From Cryptomeria japonica (taxonomy: Eukaryota; Streptophyta; Pinopsida; Cupressales; Cupressaceae): a DNA stretch of 64,000 bases. This document shows, in pieces, positions 1 to 11,469 of the stretch. Position 1 is the stretch's first letter. Each line of letters starts with the position of its first letter. The stretch is from assembly GCF_030272615.1 (NCBI RefSeq), contig NC_081413.1:20710501-20774500 (forward strand), given 5' to 3'. A program made the translations under genes and the position numbers. The notes beneath the pieces are model-generated. The model did not search any database, was not told the DNA's origin, and saw only the letters and a program-made list of their open reading frames with translations.

Positions 1-1
1 G

Positions 2-337
2 AAGAACATGGAAGAAGTACACAAACTGTATGAAGAAATCAGAAAGCAAGAAGAGTTTGAAGCACTATTAGCCAAAAGGTTACCGAGAGGCAAAGGTAAG
101 TATAAAGGAAAACTACCTTTGAAATGTTTCAATTGTGATAAGATAGGACATATGGCTTCTAACTGTCCTGTCAAAGATTTTACTGAAAAGGGAGATTAAC
201 AAGATAATAGACAGAAAGATAATCATTACAGAGGACATCGAGACTTCAGAAGAAGAGATAGAAAGACATGCTTAATAGCTGATGAGGAATCTAATGATGA
301 TAAATCAAATGAGACTAATACAAAGGAAGTAGTTTAT
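2..337 (+). pseudogene. Copia-1 gag C-terminus with CCHC zinc knuckle
   Basis: This is the nucleocapsid end of a Copia gag polyprotein, which would bind element RNA. A CCHC knuckle of the form CFNCDKIGHMASNC lies near 126-169, after a Lys/Arg-rich stretch. The frame is the same as the downstream pol, and the two would normally be one polyprotein. A TAA at 197-199 interrupts it. The N-terminus lies outside the window. Confidence 0.85.
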
Positions 338-3334
338 GTGGCTATCAAGGATGGCTCAGATGAAGAAAGGTATGAAGAAAAAGCCCTAATATCTCACATA
401 AACACTAATGATTCTTGGATTATAGATAGTGGATGCTCACATCATATGACAGGAGATAGACACAAGTTTGTTATATTAGAAGATTATGATGGAGGCTATG
501 TTAGATTTGGTAATGATGCACCATGTCCGGTAAAAGGTAAAGGATCTATAAGACTTCTTGATAATGCAAGATGCAATGATGTTTATTGGGTTGAAGGTTT
601 GAAATACAATTTTTTGAGTGTAGCACAGCTAAACAACACAGGTTACCAAATAGAATTTCAGAAGGGAATTGTCAAAGTTCATGACAAAAATGGAAAGTTA
701 GCTGCTACCGGGACACAAACAAAAGGTAATACATTTCACCTTGACTCAACTCGGAATAAGTGTTTGCATGCAAAGATTGATGATACCTGGTTATGGCATA
801 AAAGGTTTTGTCATGTCAATTTTGATAATCTGATCAAAAAAAGTAAGAAGCATAGAGTAAGAGATCTACCAAGTCTTGAAAAACCTGAGAATGCTATGTG
901 TCGAGGATGCCAGATGGGTAAGATGACAAGATCAAGCTTTACAAGTAAGTCCTACACTTCTAAGGGAATTTTAGATCTAGTGCACACTGATCTTTGTGGT
1001 CCTATGAAAGTTCAAAGTTATCATGGTGATAAATATTTCATACTATTTGTGGATGACTATTCAAGGATGATGTCAGTAATGTTTTTAAAGAAAAAATCAA
1101 AAGCTTTTCAAATGTTTAAATGGTACAAGACAAGAGTTGAAAATGAAATAGGAAGACAACTAAAATGTCTTAGATCAGATAGAGGAGGAGAGTTCACATC
1201 TGATGAGTTTAACTTATTTTGCAATGATCATGGTATTAAAAGACAAGTCTCTGCACCGAGAACTCCACAACAGAATGGAATAGCTGAAAGAAGAAACAGA
1301 TCTATTGTGGATTGTGCTAGAACACTGATGATTGAAAAGAAGGTGCCACAAACATTTTGGAGAGAAGCAATAAGCACAGCTGCTTACACCTTGAATCGAG
1401 TTCAATTGAAGAAAGATGCTTTGAAGACACCATATGAAAACTGGTATGATAAGAAACCTAATGTTAGCTATTTAAAAATCTTTGGAAGTAGATGCTATGT
1501 TCATAAAGATAATAGAAATGGCAAGTTTGATCAGAAAAGTGAAGAAGGAATGTTTCTAGGTTACTCTTCTAGAAGCAAAACATTTAAATGTCTAATCAAA
1601 TCATCTAACAAAATAGTAGAAAGTGCAAATGTGAAAATTGATGAATTTGCAGAAAGAAATGACGAAGGAAATTCCAAGGAACTAGAAGACTATGATGAAT
1701 TTGTCTATGTTCAACCGAGAAGTCTTACCAAGAAGACTATTGAAAAAAATGAAGAAATTATCCAATTACCGAGTGATGAAGAAGATCATACAGAGCCTAC
1801 CGAGCCTTTTATAGCCAAGTATGTTAGAAGACATCATGCACCAAGTCAGATTATAGGAGATAAGGATGATCCAGTGATGACAAGGAACAAACAGAGACAG
1901 GACACATGCTTGATATCTGAATTTGAACCGAGAATAGTAAAAGAGGCATTTAACAATGAAGATTGGGTAAATGCTATGATAGAAGAGATCAATCAAATCA
2001 AGAAGAATGACACATGGACACTAATCCCAAGACTGAAGGACAAAAATGTAATCGGTACAAAGTGGATTTTCAGAAACAAGCTAAATGAAAAAGGTGAAGT
2101 TATTCGAAACAAAGCAAGACTAGTTTGCAAAGGTTATGCTCAAGAAGAAGGAATTGATTATGGTGAAACTTTTGCACCTGTTGCTAGACTTGAAGGAGTA
2201 AGAACATTGTTGGCCTATGTTGCTTTCAATAACTTCAAGATATATCAAATGGATGTCAAATCTACATTTCTAAATGGAATATTAGAAGAAGAAGTTTTCA
2301 TTGAACAACCTGAAGGATTTGTTGAAGACAATAATAAAGATCAGGTATGTAAATTGAACAAAGCTTTATATGATTTGAAACAAGCACCAAGAGCATGGTA
2401 TGAAAGATTGCACTCTTATTTGATTAAGATTGGTTTTATGAGGACAAGTGAGAACAGCAACATGTACATGAAGAATGATGAAAATGGAATACTGATCTCA
2501 GCGATATTTGTTGATGATATTATATTTTGTGGAAATGATTCTTTATGCAAGAACTTTGGAAATGAAATGAGCAAAGAATTTGAGATGTCATTAATTGGTG
2601 AGATAAAGTATTTTATAGGTTTATAGATACTGCAAATGAAAAATGAGATTTTCATTACTCAATCCAAGTACATAAAGGAAATCTTGAAGAAATTTGGAAT
2701 GGATGATTCAAAACCAGTAAGTACTCCTATGACTACCAACTGCAAATTATCAAAAAATGATGAATCTGCATCTGTTGATGAGACATTCTACCGATCCATG
2801 ATTGGAAAACTACAATATGTTGTTCACAGCAGACTAGACATAGCACATGCAGTAGGTATAGTTGCAAGATTCTCTGCAATTCCTAAGGAAACACACATGA
2901 TAGCAATCAAAATAATTTTTAGATACATGAAAGGCACAAAGAATTATGGCTTAGTATATCAGAAAGGAAATGATTTTGATTTAAAAGTTTATATTGATGT
3001 TGATTGGGTAGGCAACATTGATGACAAGAAAAGCACAAGTGGAGGAGCTTTCCTTTTAGGAGAAAGACTAGTGAGTTGGCTTAGCAAGAAACAAGGATGT
3101 GTTTCACAGTTAACAGTGGAAGTTGAATACGTTGCTACAACATTGAATTGTACAAACATTGCATGGATCAAACAACTGTTGGAAGGTATAAATGAGAAAG
3201 TTACCAAGCCAGTAACTATATTCTGTGACAATACTAGTGCCATTAATATTTAAAAGAATCCTGTTATGCACTCTAAGACAAAGCACATATCTATCAAATA
3301 TCATTATCTTAGAGAAGAAGCTCAAGAGAAGAAA
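338..3334 (+). pseudogene. Copia-1 pol: protease, integrase, RT, RNase H
   Basis: One frame runs through the whole stretch with stops at 2624-2626 and 3251-3253. Protease is marked by [10 protein letters not shown] near 425. Integrase has the HHCC-type finger (about 790-920), then Asp in HTDLCGP, Asp in SDRGGEF and Glu after [10 protein letters not shown] has [22 protein letters not shown] and the catalytic box FVDD near 2508-2519; most relatives have YVDD. RNase H begins near 2980. The stop at 2624 sits where relatives usually have Gln. The frame is cut by the Athila insertion at 3339, and the last exon part is at 14704. Inactive as it stands. Confidence 0.93.
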
Positions 3335-3339
3335 GTGGT
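3335..3339. repeat. Target-site duplication GTGGT, left copy
   Basis: The same 5 bases occur at 14699-14703. Five bases is the usual duplication for plant LTR elements. The copies bracket the Athila element exactly at its TG...CA ends. Confidence 0.95.
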
Positions 3340-4625
3340 TGATGGTCGTGCCCACAAAAGGATATGAAAATCATAGTACAAACCTTTCCTGGGAATTGGG
3401 CATTCCAACAGGTGACCAATATCTCTCTCTGTAGACATTCATTTACTTGTCAAACCAGGGGACGTATACTTTAAATGGCACAGCAAAATATATGCACTAG
3501 GAACTTATTTTGGTCAACTCTTAGTGGAAATACATACTAAAAATAAATCCTACCTACGCTACAGGAAGGAAATGCAAAGCTTTTTAACTCAACTATGATT
3601 TGATTACGATAGAAACCATAATAACTACAACTGAAACACAAACTATGAACTGGCCTTATGCTGCAGGAACAGACACAATGATGGATTCCTTGTGCTGCAG
3701 GAGCAATGTAAAGCTGAGTTTGTATAAAAACTTTAAAGATGAAAGCAAACTGAAGCTTAACAGGAAAGAACAACTAACTAACTAGCTACAGATACCTACT
3801 AAGTGGGGCCCCTTAGCAAGCATCTCCTGATTACGCAGATACGAAACTTAGAACTTCATTGGACTTTATTCATAAAAACAGAATGATATACATTGTTTTG
3901 TTGATATGGAAACTAGTAACAAACTCTGCTTCTGGTTAAACAGATTCTGTCTTTCATTATCATCTTGATTCTTACATGACATCTACTATTCTTATTCTAT
4001 CCTTCTCTTGCCCCTCTCTCGCGCAGGAGGAGAAGCTTTATTTAAAAACAGGGGAGCAACTAACTAACTAACTCCATCAAAGAAAGACGTGGAAGTAAAA
4101 CATATCCTCGAATCAAGGAACAAACTTCATAAATGAATTTATGCGTTCAACCTGATCCAGAGAGAATCTAGCACTCCACTCTTTGTCATTAAAATTCTTT
4201 CCCATGATTTCAGTCAAAGAGTCTTTGTCGAAGCTTCCTCGAAGTCGTGCAGGAAATGGACTTTACTGCAAGGCCGAGATTGGCTACGCTTGACTTGATC
4301 ATTCTTCAACAACCTGCGAAACAAAAGGTAACAGGCAACAGAAAAGGCATATGGCACATACACGATATCCATTCATTAATCATAAATTTTAGATTTACTT
4401 CATCATTCAAAAACTGTATACGATATACCAATCATTTTAGGGAGTCAATGGGGTAATAAATGCAATCAAGTCAATCACAAAGAGCTGCAGGAATATAAAA
4501 GTCTCTTGCTACAGGATATCCCAAAAAGGTTTCACAAAGTCTGAACATCCATGAAATAACAAAAGTAAAGGCATTTAAAAGTTTTATCAAAACATCCAAA
4601 TTATGAGCATTTTTTAAGCTCATCA
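3340..4625 (-). repeat. Athila 3' LTR
   Basis: The 1286-bp repeat begins TGATGGTCGTGCCC and ends GAGCATTTTTTAAGCTCATCA-like sequence on the plus strand. It pairs with 13413-14698. The element is on the minus strand, so this copy is the 3' LTR. Short TGATG/CATCA inverted ends are visible. Confidence 0.95.
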
Positions 4626-4642
4626 CTGCCCCCTACTTAGCC
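4626..4642 (-). other. Athila polypurine tract (plus-strand primer)
   Basis: On the minus strand the bases just before the 3' LTR read CTAAGTAGGGGGCAG and then TGATGAG. A purine run touching the LTR is the expected primer for second-strand synthesis. An 11-base copy of this core occurs again at 7397-7407. Confidence 0.85.
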
Positions 4643-7123
4643 CAATGCTAGTCCTCCAGCATTAAATTTCCTGGTGGTTTCTCTGAAGTCGGTGGCTGCC
4701 ACATGACTCTGAAACAGATTTTTAAACTTGTAATAAAATCCTCTGAAATCCCGATATTTTTCATGCCTTTGGTCTTCTAATTCATTGTTGAGATTTGTAG
4801 CCTCGTGAGGATAAAGTGGCCACATTAGCAAAGGGGTTCTGAATGTTAGCAGCAACCACAGTTCAAATTTTGTTTGAAGTCCCAATTGAATATATCTGCT
4901 GGTTCATTTGAGAGCTACTGTGAAATTTAAGGGACCATGCGGTTCTGACTTTTTTAACCCAATAGTTAACCTTTCCCATCTTTTCTCACTTCTGGAGAAT
5001 GCCAATTTTCAAAATGAATATTGTTGTGCCTGGAATTCATCATATACCTATTTTCTGATATCAAATATTTTCCCTCTTGCTGAAACATTATTAACACCAT
5101 ATGTCAGAGCAAACCAATCTTTCAACATTGCATAAGGGTTTGAACTGTGAGATCGTAATGGAACAGGCTCTGTTTTCTCAACTTCCTCATATGTTTCCCA
5201 TTGCCTGCCATAATTTGCCTCATTTGCTGCCCATGACATAAATGCTCTCAAATGAATATCACCAATATATAGAAGAGGATTCCATTCTGTTTCAAATGGT
5301 ATTAAAAAGCCATGCAAATAGAATTCACAGAGAGAATTCCTTAACCAGTTAGGGGCTATCTGGTATGCTTCATAGAAGTCTTTGGCATTATGAATTATAG
5401 GATCTTGGTTTCTGGAAATTTTCATTAATTGGAACCATAAAAACTGTTCTTTAAGGCACAGAGCATAAACTCTGGGTGGGGGTCTACATTCCATAATCTG
5501 GCCAGTTACTTTTAACATTTCATTTGTTTTTGCTTTCAACTCAGCAATTTCTTGCTTCTGACTTTCAATTTTCTTATTTAATTTCTTCTTTTCTATTTCC
5601 CATAGACTTTGCTGCATGACAGTCTGGGCTATGTATCGGAAAGTCAGGGTTTACAATATAACTATTTCCCAATTAGCTTTAACATATTCTCGAAACTCCA
5701 TTAAAATTTTTTTCTTATACACAACAATGGCTTTGCAAACTTCAGGATGAGATACAACTTCACTAGGCACATTCGATTGTTCAGTCTATTCTTCCTCTTG
5801 CTGTAAGATAAATTCTTCTTGTTCCTGTGGTGGAGAAGCCTGTGCTTCCTCCGAAAATTGCATAGCAGCAGTAGCCAAATCATCAAGATTTGGTAACCCT
5901 TGCTCATTATGCCCTGTTTCTTTTGTCTCAACTTGTTCCACTTCAGGAACGATCGAACTCTGGGCAGCATTTTCAGACACATTCTGAGAAACATTAAATT
6001 CAAACTCAACAGATTCTTCTGAAATTACAATCACCTCTGGTTGTGGTGAAGCAGGGGAGGTCTTAGATTGTTTCCTTGCGGAAACCCTTCTTGACGTTGA
6101 TGCGGCTGCAGGAGGTGTTCTGGTAGTTTTCCTCTTCTTTGTTTGCTTAGAGGGATTTGCCCTACCAAAGGATGACGGCGAACTAGAAATAGCAACAGGC
6201 GTTGCTGTAGGAGAAACAGCTGTAGGGGAAGGTGCTACAAGAGAAGGGCATTGCCTTTTCCGAGAACGAGGGTCAGATTCTGGGGACCCTTCTGCCTTTG
6301 CTTTTCCTTTCTCACTCCTAGTGGAAGACCTAGTTTGAATCCTAGCAGAGGATTCAGGTGCGAAAGCTGCAGGACCAGGTGCTACAGGAGTAGATGATCC
6401 TTGCCCTGTTTTACTGGTAGATGGACTTTCTTTCTTCTTTTTCTGAGGCCGTGGGGTAAGTACCCTAGGAGGTTGTGGAATTTGCAAACTCTTTTGGGCA
6501 ACAAATTGTTGCCAGGAGAGAGATGAGACATCCCTTAAAGAGTGCTCAATCAGTAATTTAATGAGGCCATGATGAGTGACAAAATTATCTTTTCCTTGTT
6601 GAGTTCCGTGGGCATTGTGTTCTAAAAATTTTAACAAGAAATTCAGAACATTTATAACTAACCCATGCCTCATATGGCTCAATAATTTGAAATGATGAGA
6701 ATGCAGATAGGAAAAATGGCCTTCACATGTCAAATACCTGATTATGTAGATAGCATACTTTGAATAAGGAGGAGGTAACGATACGCGCTTGCATCCCTGC
6801 TTGGAGACTTCCAGAGGTCCATCAGTAGGCATAGAAAACTCAGCCCTTACTGCTGCAGCGTCTGAAGAAAAGTTTTCTCCAACAGCTAGAAGCCTAGTTA
6901 CTTCTGCAATTCTGTTTTCGGTTGCAACAACCGTTAGACCCCATACGGTGACTTCCCCTTCAGAAAGGGTTCTCAGAAATTCTGTAGCAGCCTCTTCATT
7001 GAAACCATTTAACCTCAAAAAATAATTTAACCATCCATAGAGGCTGAATGCGTAGACTGTTTGGGGATTTTGCAATAATGTTTCATGAGCTGTAGGGTCA
7101 TGTCGCACCAACTGATCACCCAT
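4637..7123 (-). pseudogene. Athila extra ORF between integrase and 3' LTR (env-position ORF)
   Basis: The frame opens at an ATG at 7123 and stays in one register to a stop at 4637, about 829 codons. Internal stops at 5786 and near 5640 and 5045 break it. The first 445 residues are open. Residues 1-210 look globular (EEAATEFLRTLSEGEVTVWG) and weakly recall the plant transposon domain found in Athila ORFs. Residues about 225-370 are Ser/Pro/Lys-rich and basic. A coiled-coil-like Lys/Glu stretch lies near 5500-5600, followed by a Trp-rich region (5050-5450). I see no signal peptide and no convincing membrane segment, so position alone suggests 'env'. Function unknown. Confidence 0.75.
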
Positions 7124-7396
7124 GTTTGCAGTTTTCCTTCAGCTGAACTCAATTCCTTGCTGAAGATTCAAATTCACTGCTTCCCTTCTGTTCTGGTTTT
7201 TTTTCTTTTTCGTGCCGTCACATTACTTTCTTTCTTTTCCAAAAATGAACTTTTTTGAACAAGCAGTCTTAATCATGATTATGCAATAAAGAAAGACATG
7301 CGATTATAGTTGGAAAGTACCAGAAAAGTATTAAAGAAGATCATTTTGCAGTTATGGCAGCGGCGAAAAGATAGGTTTTAAAAGATGGATTACCCC

Positions 7397-7407
7397 GCCC
7401 CCTACTT
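7397..7407 (-). other. Second polypurine-tract-like site inside Athila
   Basis: The minus strand reads AAGTAGGGGGC followed by GGGG. It matches 11 bases of the PPT next to the 3' LTR. It lies between the integrase end and the start of the extra ORF. It could be a second plus-strand primer site or a leftover of an internal duplication. Confidence 0.5.
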
Positions 7408-7850
7408 AAAATATGACATGTGTCCTTACATGTCGCAAAGAACAGGCAGAAGTTCAGGCAATAATGACTAGTACATGCATATCAGAAAATGAATAGAATG
7501 AAATAAATCAAATATGCGATAAGAAAAGATATGGCGTACCTTTGATAATTGCACGTACGTGTGAAGAAATATGACGACATCTACATGGATTGACAAGTGG
7601 GAAAGATATCTTAATTAAGTTTGATGCGGATGGATGATGTGGATGGGTGAAATGGGTGGATGAAATGAACAAATGAAATGAATGGACAGAAGTGAAAGAA
7701 GTGAAATGGGGGCGATAAATAAGAATGGAGAAAAGGGGTTTCTTTTTGTAAAAAGAAAACCTTTATTATGGGCATGCTTTTTGAAAATTACGGTGATGCT
7801 GCAGGAGAAAGGCAAAAGCCTTCGGCTACAGGAAGAGTAGCGGGAGGAAC

Positions 7851-9360
7851 CTAAACGAACTGCTGCATGAATTCTTCCTTAGAGACTGGTTTGTGGTATA
7901 ACCGGAGTTGGTGGCCATTCACTAGCAATTTGAAGCGGACTGGGTCTATTGTTACCAGCTATAGAGCTTCATTGTCGAACATATTTTCAACTTCATAGGG
8001 GCCAAGCCAACATGTTGTGAGCTTACCTTGGTTTTCTTGATATCTGGAATCATATAAAAGAGCCCAATCTCCAGTAGAAAATTTCTTGGTTTTGATGTGC
8101 TGACCATGCCATTTTTTCCTTTGCTGTTGGATTGCTTCTGTATGCTGCAGGGCGGCTTTTCTCATTTTATCCAAAGCATTTAGTTGCAGGAGACGGTCCT
8201 TCTATGCTTCAGATATGTCTATATTGAGTTCAAGAGCTCTCCTCAAAGTTTTGTGTTCAAATACTATGGGTAACATGGTTGTTTTCCCATAAAGAAGCTC
8301 AAAAGGTGTAAACCCAGTTGTTGTTTTCCATGTAGTTCTGTAAGCCCAAACTGCTTCAGGAAGTCTATTGCTCCAATCTTTTCTATGTATCTGTACTATC
8401 TTTGTGAGGATCGCCTCAATTTCTCTGTTTGTTACCTCTGCCTGACCATTGGCTTGAGGGTGATAAGGGCTGGACTTCCTATGTTTGATTTTATATTTAT
8501 TCATTAGTGCTATGATCAGATTAGACGTAAACTGAGCTCCTTGATCGGTTACAAGCTCTCTGGGAACCCTAAATCTTGTGAAAATTTGTTCATACAGAAA
8601 CTCAGCAACTTTGTTATCTCGAGCATGAGCCATAGCTGTTACCTCAGCCCATTTTGTTACATAGTCCGTGCAAACTAGAATGTATGACTTTCCATTTGAT
8701 GGTGGATCAATTGGTCCTACAAAATCCATCCCCCATTTATCAAAAGGGGTGACTATTATCTGTGGATGTAGTGGCATTTCATCGGACTTAGTTGGTCTTC
8801 CCATACGCTGGCATTTGTCACATTTTCTTGTATAGGCCACAGCATCCCTATGTAATGTTGGCCAGTAGTACCCTGTTGTAAGAACTTTCATTGATGTTCT
8901 TTTTGCTGCAAAATGTCCTCCACATGGTTCATCATGGCAAGCATGCAATATGTCATAAGTTTCGTCTTCTCTTACACATCTTCGCATTACCTGATCAGCT
9001 CCAGTATAAAACAAACTATTTGCAATCAAGGAAAAGTTAAAACTTTTCTCAATTAATAATTTCTTTTCTTTTGGAGAAAAGTAGTCTGGTATTCTATTTG
9101 CTGCTAGATAATTGGCAATGTCTGCATACCAGCGTATATGTGCAGCGATGGAAAACAAGTGTTCGTCTGGGAACCTATCATCAATGATCTCATGTTCAAC
9201 AGGTGTAGCTGATTAGAGTCTTGATAAAAAGTCAGCTACAACATTAGCTCTCCCTGGTTTGTCAATTATGGAAATGTCAAATTCTTATAACAACAGGAGC
9301 CAACGTGCCAACCTACCAGAAATGGCAGGTTTGTTCATCAGATATTTGATTGTTGCATGG
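7851..9360 (-). pseudogene. Athila pol: RNase H tail and integrase
   Basis: Integrase joins element cDNA to the target. A His/Cys finger ends in CDKCQRMG (about 8810-8830). The core follows with Asp in WGMDFVGP, Asp in LVTDQGAQFTS and Glu in HPQANGQAEVTNRE. The long C-terminal part includes KFSTGDWALLYDSRYQ, resembling the usual integrase C-terminal fold. The frame is the same as RT. Stops sit at 9285-9287 (TAA), 9213-9215 (TAA), 8202-8204 (TAG) and 7959-7961 (TAG). The stop at 8202 falls where a Gln codon differs by one transition. Confidence 0.9.
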
Positions 9361-9377
9361 TCAGTATGGACGAATAT

Positions 9378-10781
9378 CTAATAACCTGTGACATAATGTC
9401 TAAATTTATTCAAAGCATATACTACTGCAAGCAACTCCTTTTCTGTGACAGTATAGTTGAGCTCAGGACCTTGAAGGTTCTTGCTAATAAAGTAAATAGC
9501 ATGTTCAACTAAATTTTCTTTTTGATTCAGAACTGCTCCTATGCCAAAGTCAGAAGCATCAGCATGTATGTGAAAAGGCAAATTCCATTTTGGACCTTGA
9601 AGAACAGGGGCTTTAGTAAGCAAGTTCTTTAATTGTAGGAAGGATTTTTCACAGGCCTCTGTCCACTCAAATTGGGAATCCTTTGTTAACAAAGCATAAA
9701 GTGGACTGGCAATTTTACTGAAGTCTTTTATAAACCTTCTATAATACCCTGCATGACCAAGAAAACTTCTGACATCTTTCTGTTTTGCAGGAGTTTGTAA
9801 ATTCTGAATTACTTCAATTTTAGCAGGGTCAACCTGAATTACATTTTTTGAAACATGATGACCTAGAACAATACTTTCTTCCATCATTAGAAAACACTTC
9901 TCACTGTTTAGAGACAAATTTTTCTCTCTACATCTTATCAATACTTTTTCTAAATTTACCAGTGCTTCTTCAAATGTGACTCCATAGGCAGTGAAATCAT
10001 CCATGTAAATCTCCATACATTCATGAGCTATATTAGCAAAGATACTAATTACTGCTCTTTGAAATGTTGCTGGCGCATTGCATAAGCCAAAAGGCAAGAC
10101 CCAATAAGCAAATGTTCCCCATGGACAGGTAAAAGTGGTCTTATCTTGATCTTCAGAGGCTATTTTTATCTGATTGTATCCACTGTAACCATCCAAAAAG
10201 GAAAAATATCTTTTTCCAGATAGTGAGTCTAGTACTTGATCTACAAAAGGTAGTGGAAAGTGATCTTTTTTAGTGGCACTGTTCAATTCTCTGTAATCTA
10301 CACATACTCTCCATTTTCCACCTTTCTTGGGAACAATAACTAAGGGAGAAACCCATTGACTGTCAGAGATTGGATAAATAAAACCAGCATCAAGCAATTT
10401 TTGAAGCTCACTTTTAACTATTTCTCTAAGTGCTGGATTTACTTTTCTTTGAGGTTGTCTAATTGGTGAACAATCTTCTTTGATATATATCCTATGAGTA
10501 TAAACTCGAGGATCTATTCCTTGCATGTCCCCATATTCCCATGCAAAAGCTTTATGCTGTTCTTGTAGCATTTTTAATAGATTAGCCTGCTGAGACTGTG
10601 ACAACTTATTATTGATATCCAAACAATGACCTTGAGACAATTCTATCTGCTCCGTGAGATCACTCATAGAGTCTACAGATAATGTTTGTATCTCTTGTGG
10701 AAGCAAATTATGAAAAATCGCTGGAAGTTTAGGCAGTGAATTTTCAGAATATGGTTGTTGCAGGAATATTGTAAATGAGTA
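9378..10781 (-). pseudogene. Athila pol: reverse transcriptase and RNase H
   Basis: RT copies element RNA into DNA. Visible blocks are KKGGKWRVCVDYRELN, FLDGYSGYNQIKI, PFGLCNAPATFQ and the catalytic YMDD (plus-strand positions 9995-10006). FLGHAGYYRRFIKDFS and the RNase H start (HADASDFGIGAVLNQ, TEKELLAVVYAL) follow. The frame is closed by TAG at 9378-9380. The upstream protease is in another frame, so a frameshift lies near 10780; I cannot tell whether it is programmed or decay. No ATG marks the start, as expected for a polyprotein segment. Confidence 0.93.
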
Positions 10782-10789
10782 TCATTTGG

Positions 10790-11460
10790 ATCAGATGAAC
10801 CACCTTTATCAAAGTTGTTTTGTAGAATTTGAAATAATAAGGCATCTTCACTTTGAAGTTGTGAGAATGGGTCATTTTGAATCATCATTAATTGAGCCAA
10901 GGAATTGGTTTCTTCAATTTCCTCCCCCACATCTGGCCAAACAGGTTGGGAAAAATCTAGCTGAGGTGTAGTAGGAGGATACAGAGCCAATTTATTTGTG
11001 GACTGCCCATCAGAAATGGTCATATCTCCAGAACGACATCCTATAAAAACATCGGCAGTTGCTAACCATGGTCTACCAAGAGTAACTGGATACCCTCCTA
11101 AATTTGCCTTAACTGATAATATTGTGAAATCAGCAGGATACTCTCAAGATTCAAGAATGACAATTACATCTTCTACAATCCCATCAGGTTTAACTGTGGA
11201 ACTGTCTGCAAGCTGCAGGACTATGGGTGTAGACCTAATGTTTGAAATGTTCAGGGAGTACATAGTATTCTTTGTCATGACATTAATGGCAGCACCTAAA
11301 TCAATCAAAATATTTTTTACAACTTGGCCATTTACATTTATCTGCACTACAGGACTTCCAGGGTCAATATACTTTGGAATAACTACATTTCCCAACATTA
11401 TATCAGCCAATTTTCCTAAGACATGAATTGTTTGAGGGTCCTTTTTCTTTCGTCTAGGAT
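10790..11460 (-). pseudogene. Athila aspartic protease
   Basis: The catalytic stretch reads LIDLGAAINVM; Athila proteases usually carry the DLGA form instead of DTGA. It is followed by VTLGRPWLATADVFIGCRSG. The frame is that of gag. A TGA at 11144-11146 interrupts it where relatives usually have Trp. It matures the gag-pol polyprotein in an active element. Confidence 0.85.
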
Positions 11461-11469
11461 TCTTTAAAT

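Larger units (their letters stand above)
1..3339 (+). mobile_element. Copia-1, Ty1/copia retrotransposon, left part
   Basis: The element enters at the window edge inside gag, so its 5' LTR and gag N-terminus are not visible. Protein order is gag zinc knuckle, protease, integrase, RT, RNase H, which is the Copia order. The element breaks at 3339, where an Athila element begins, and resumes at 14704. The 5 bases GTGGT at 3335-3339 are repeated at 14699-14703. Removing the insertion and one TSD keeps the RNase H reading frame, so the two parts are one element. Confidence 0.95.

Noticed and set aside
4637-7123. Retroviral envelope protein
   Set aside because: It has the env position only. No signal peptide, fusion peptide or membrane anchor could be seen.
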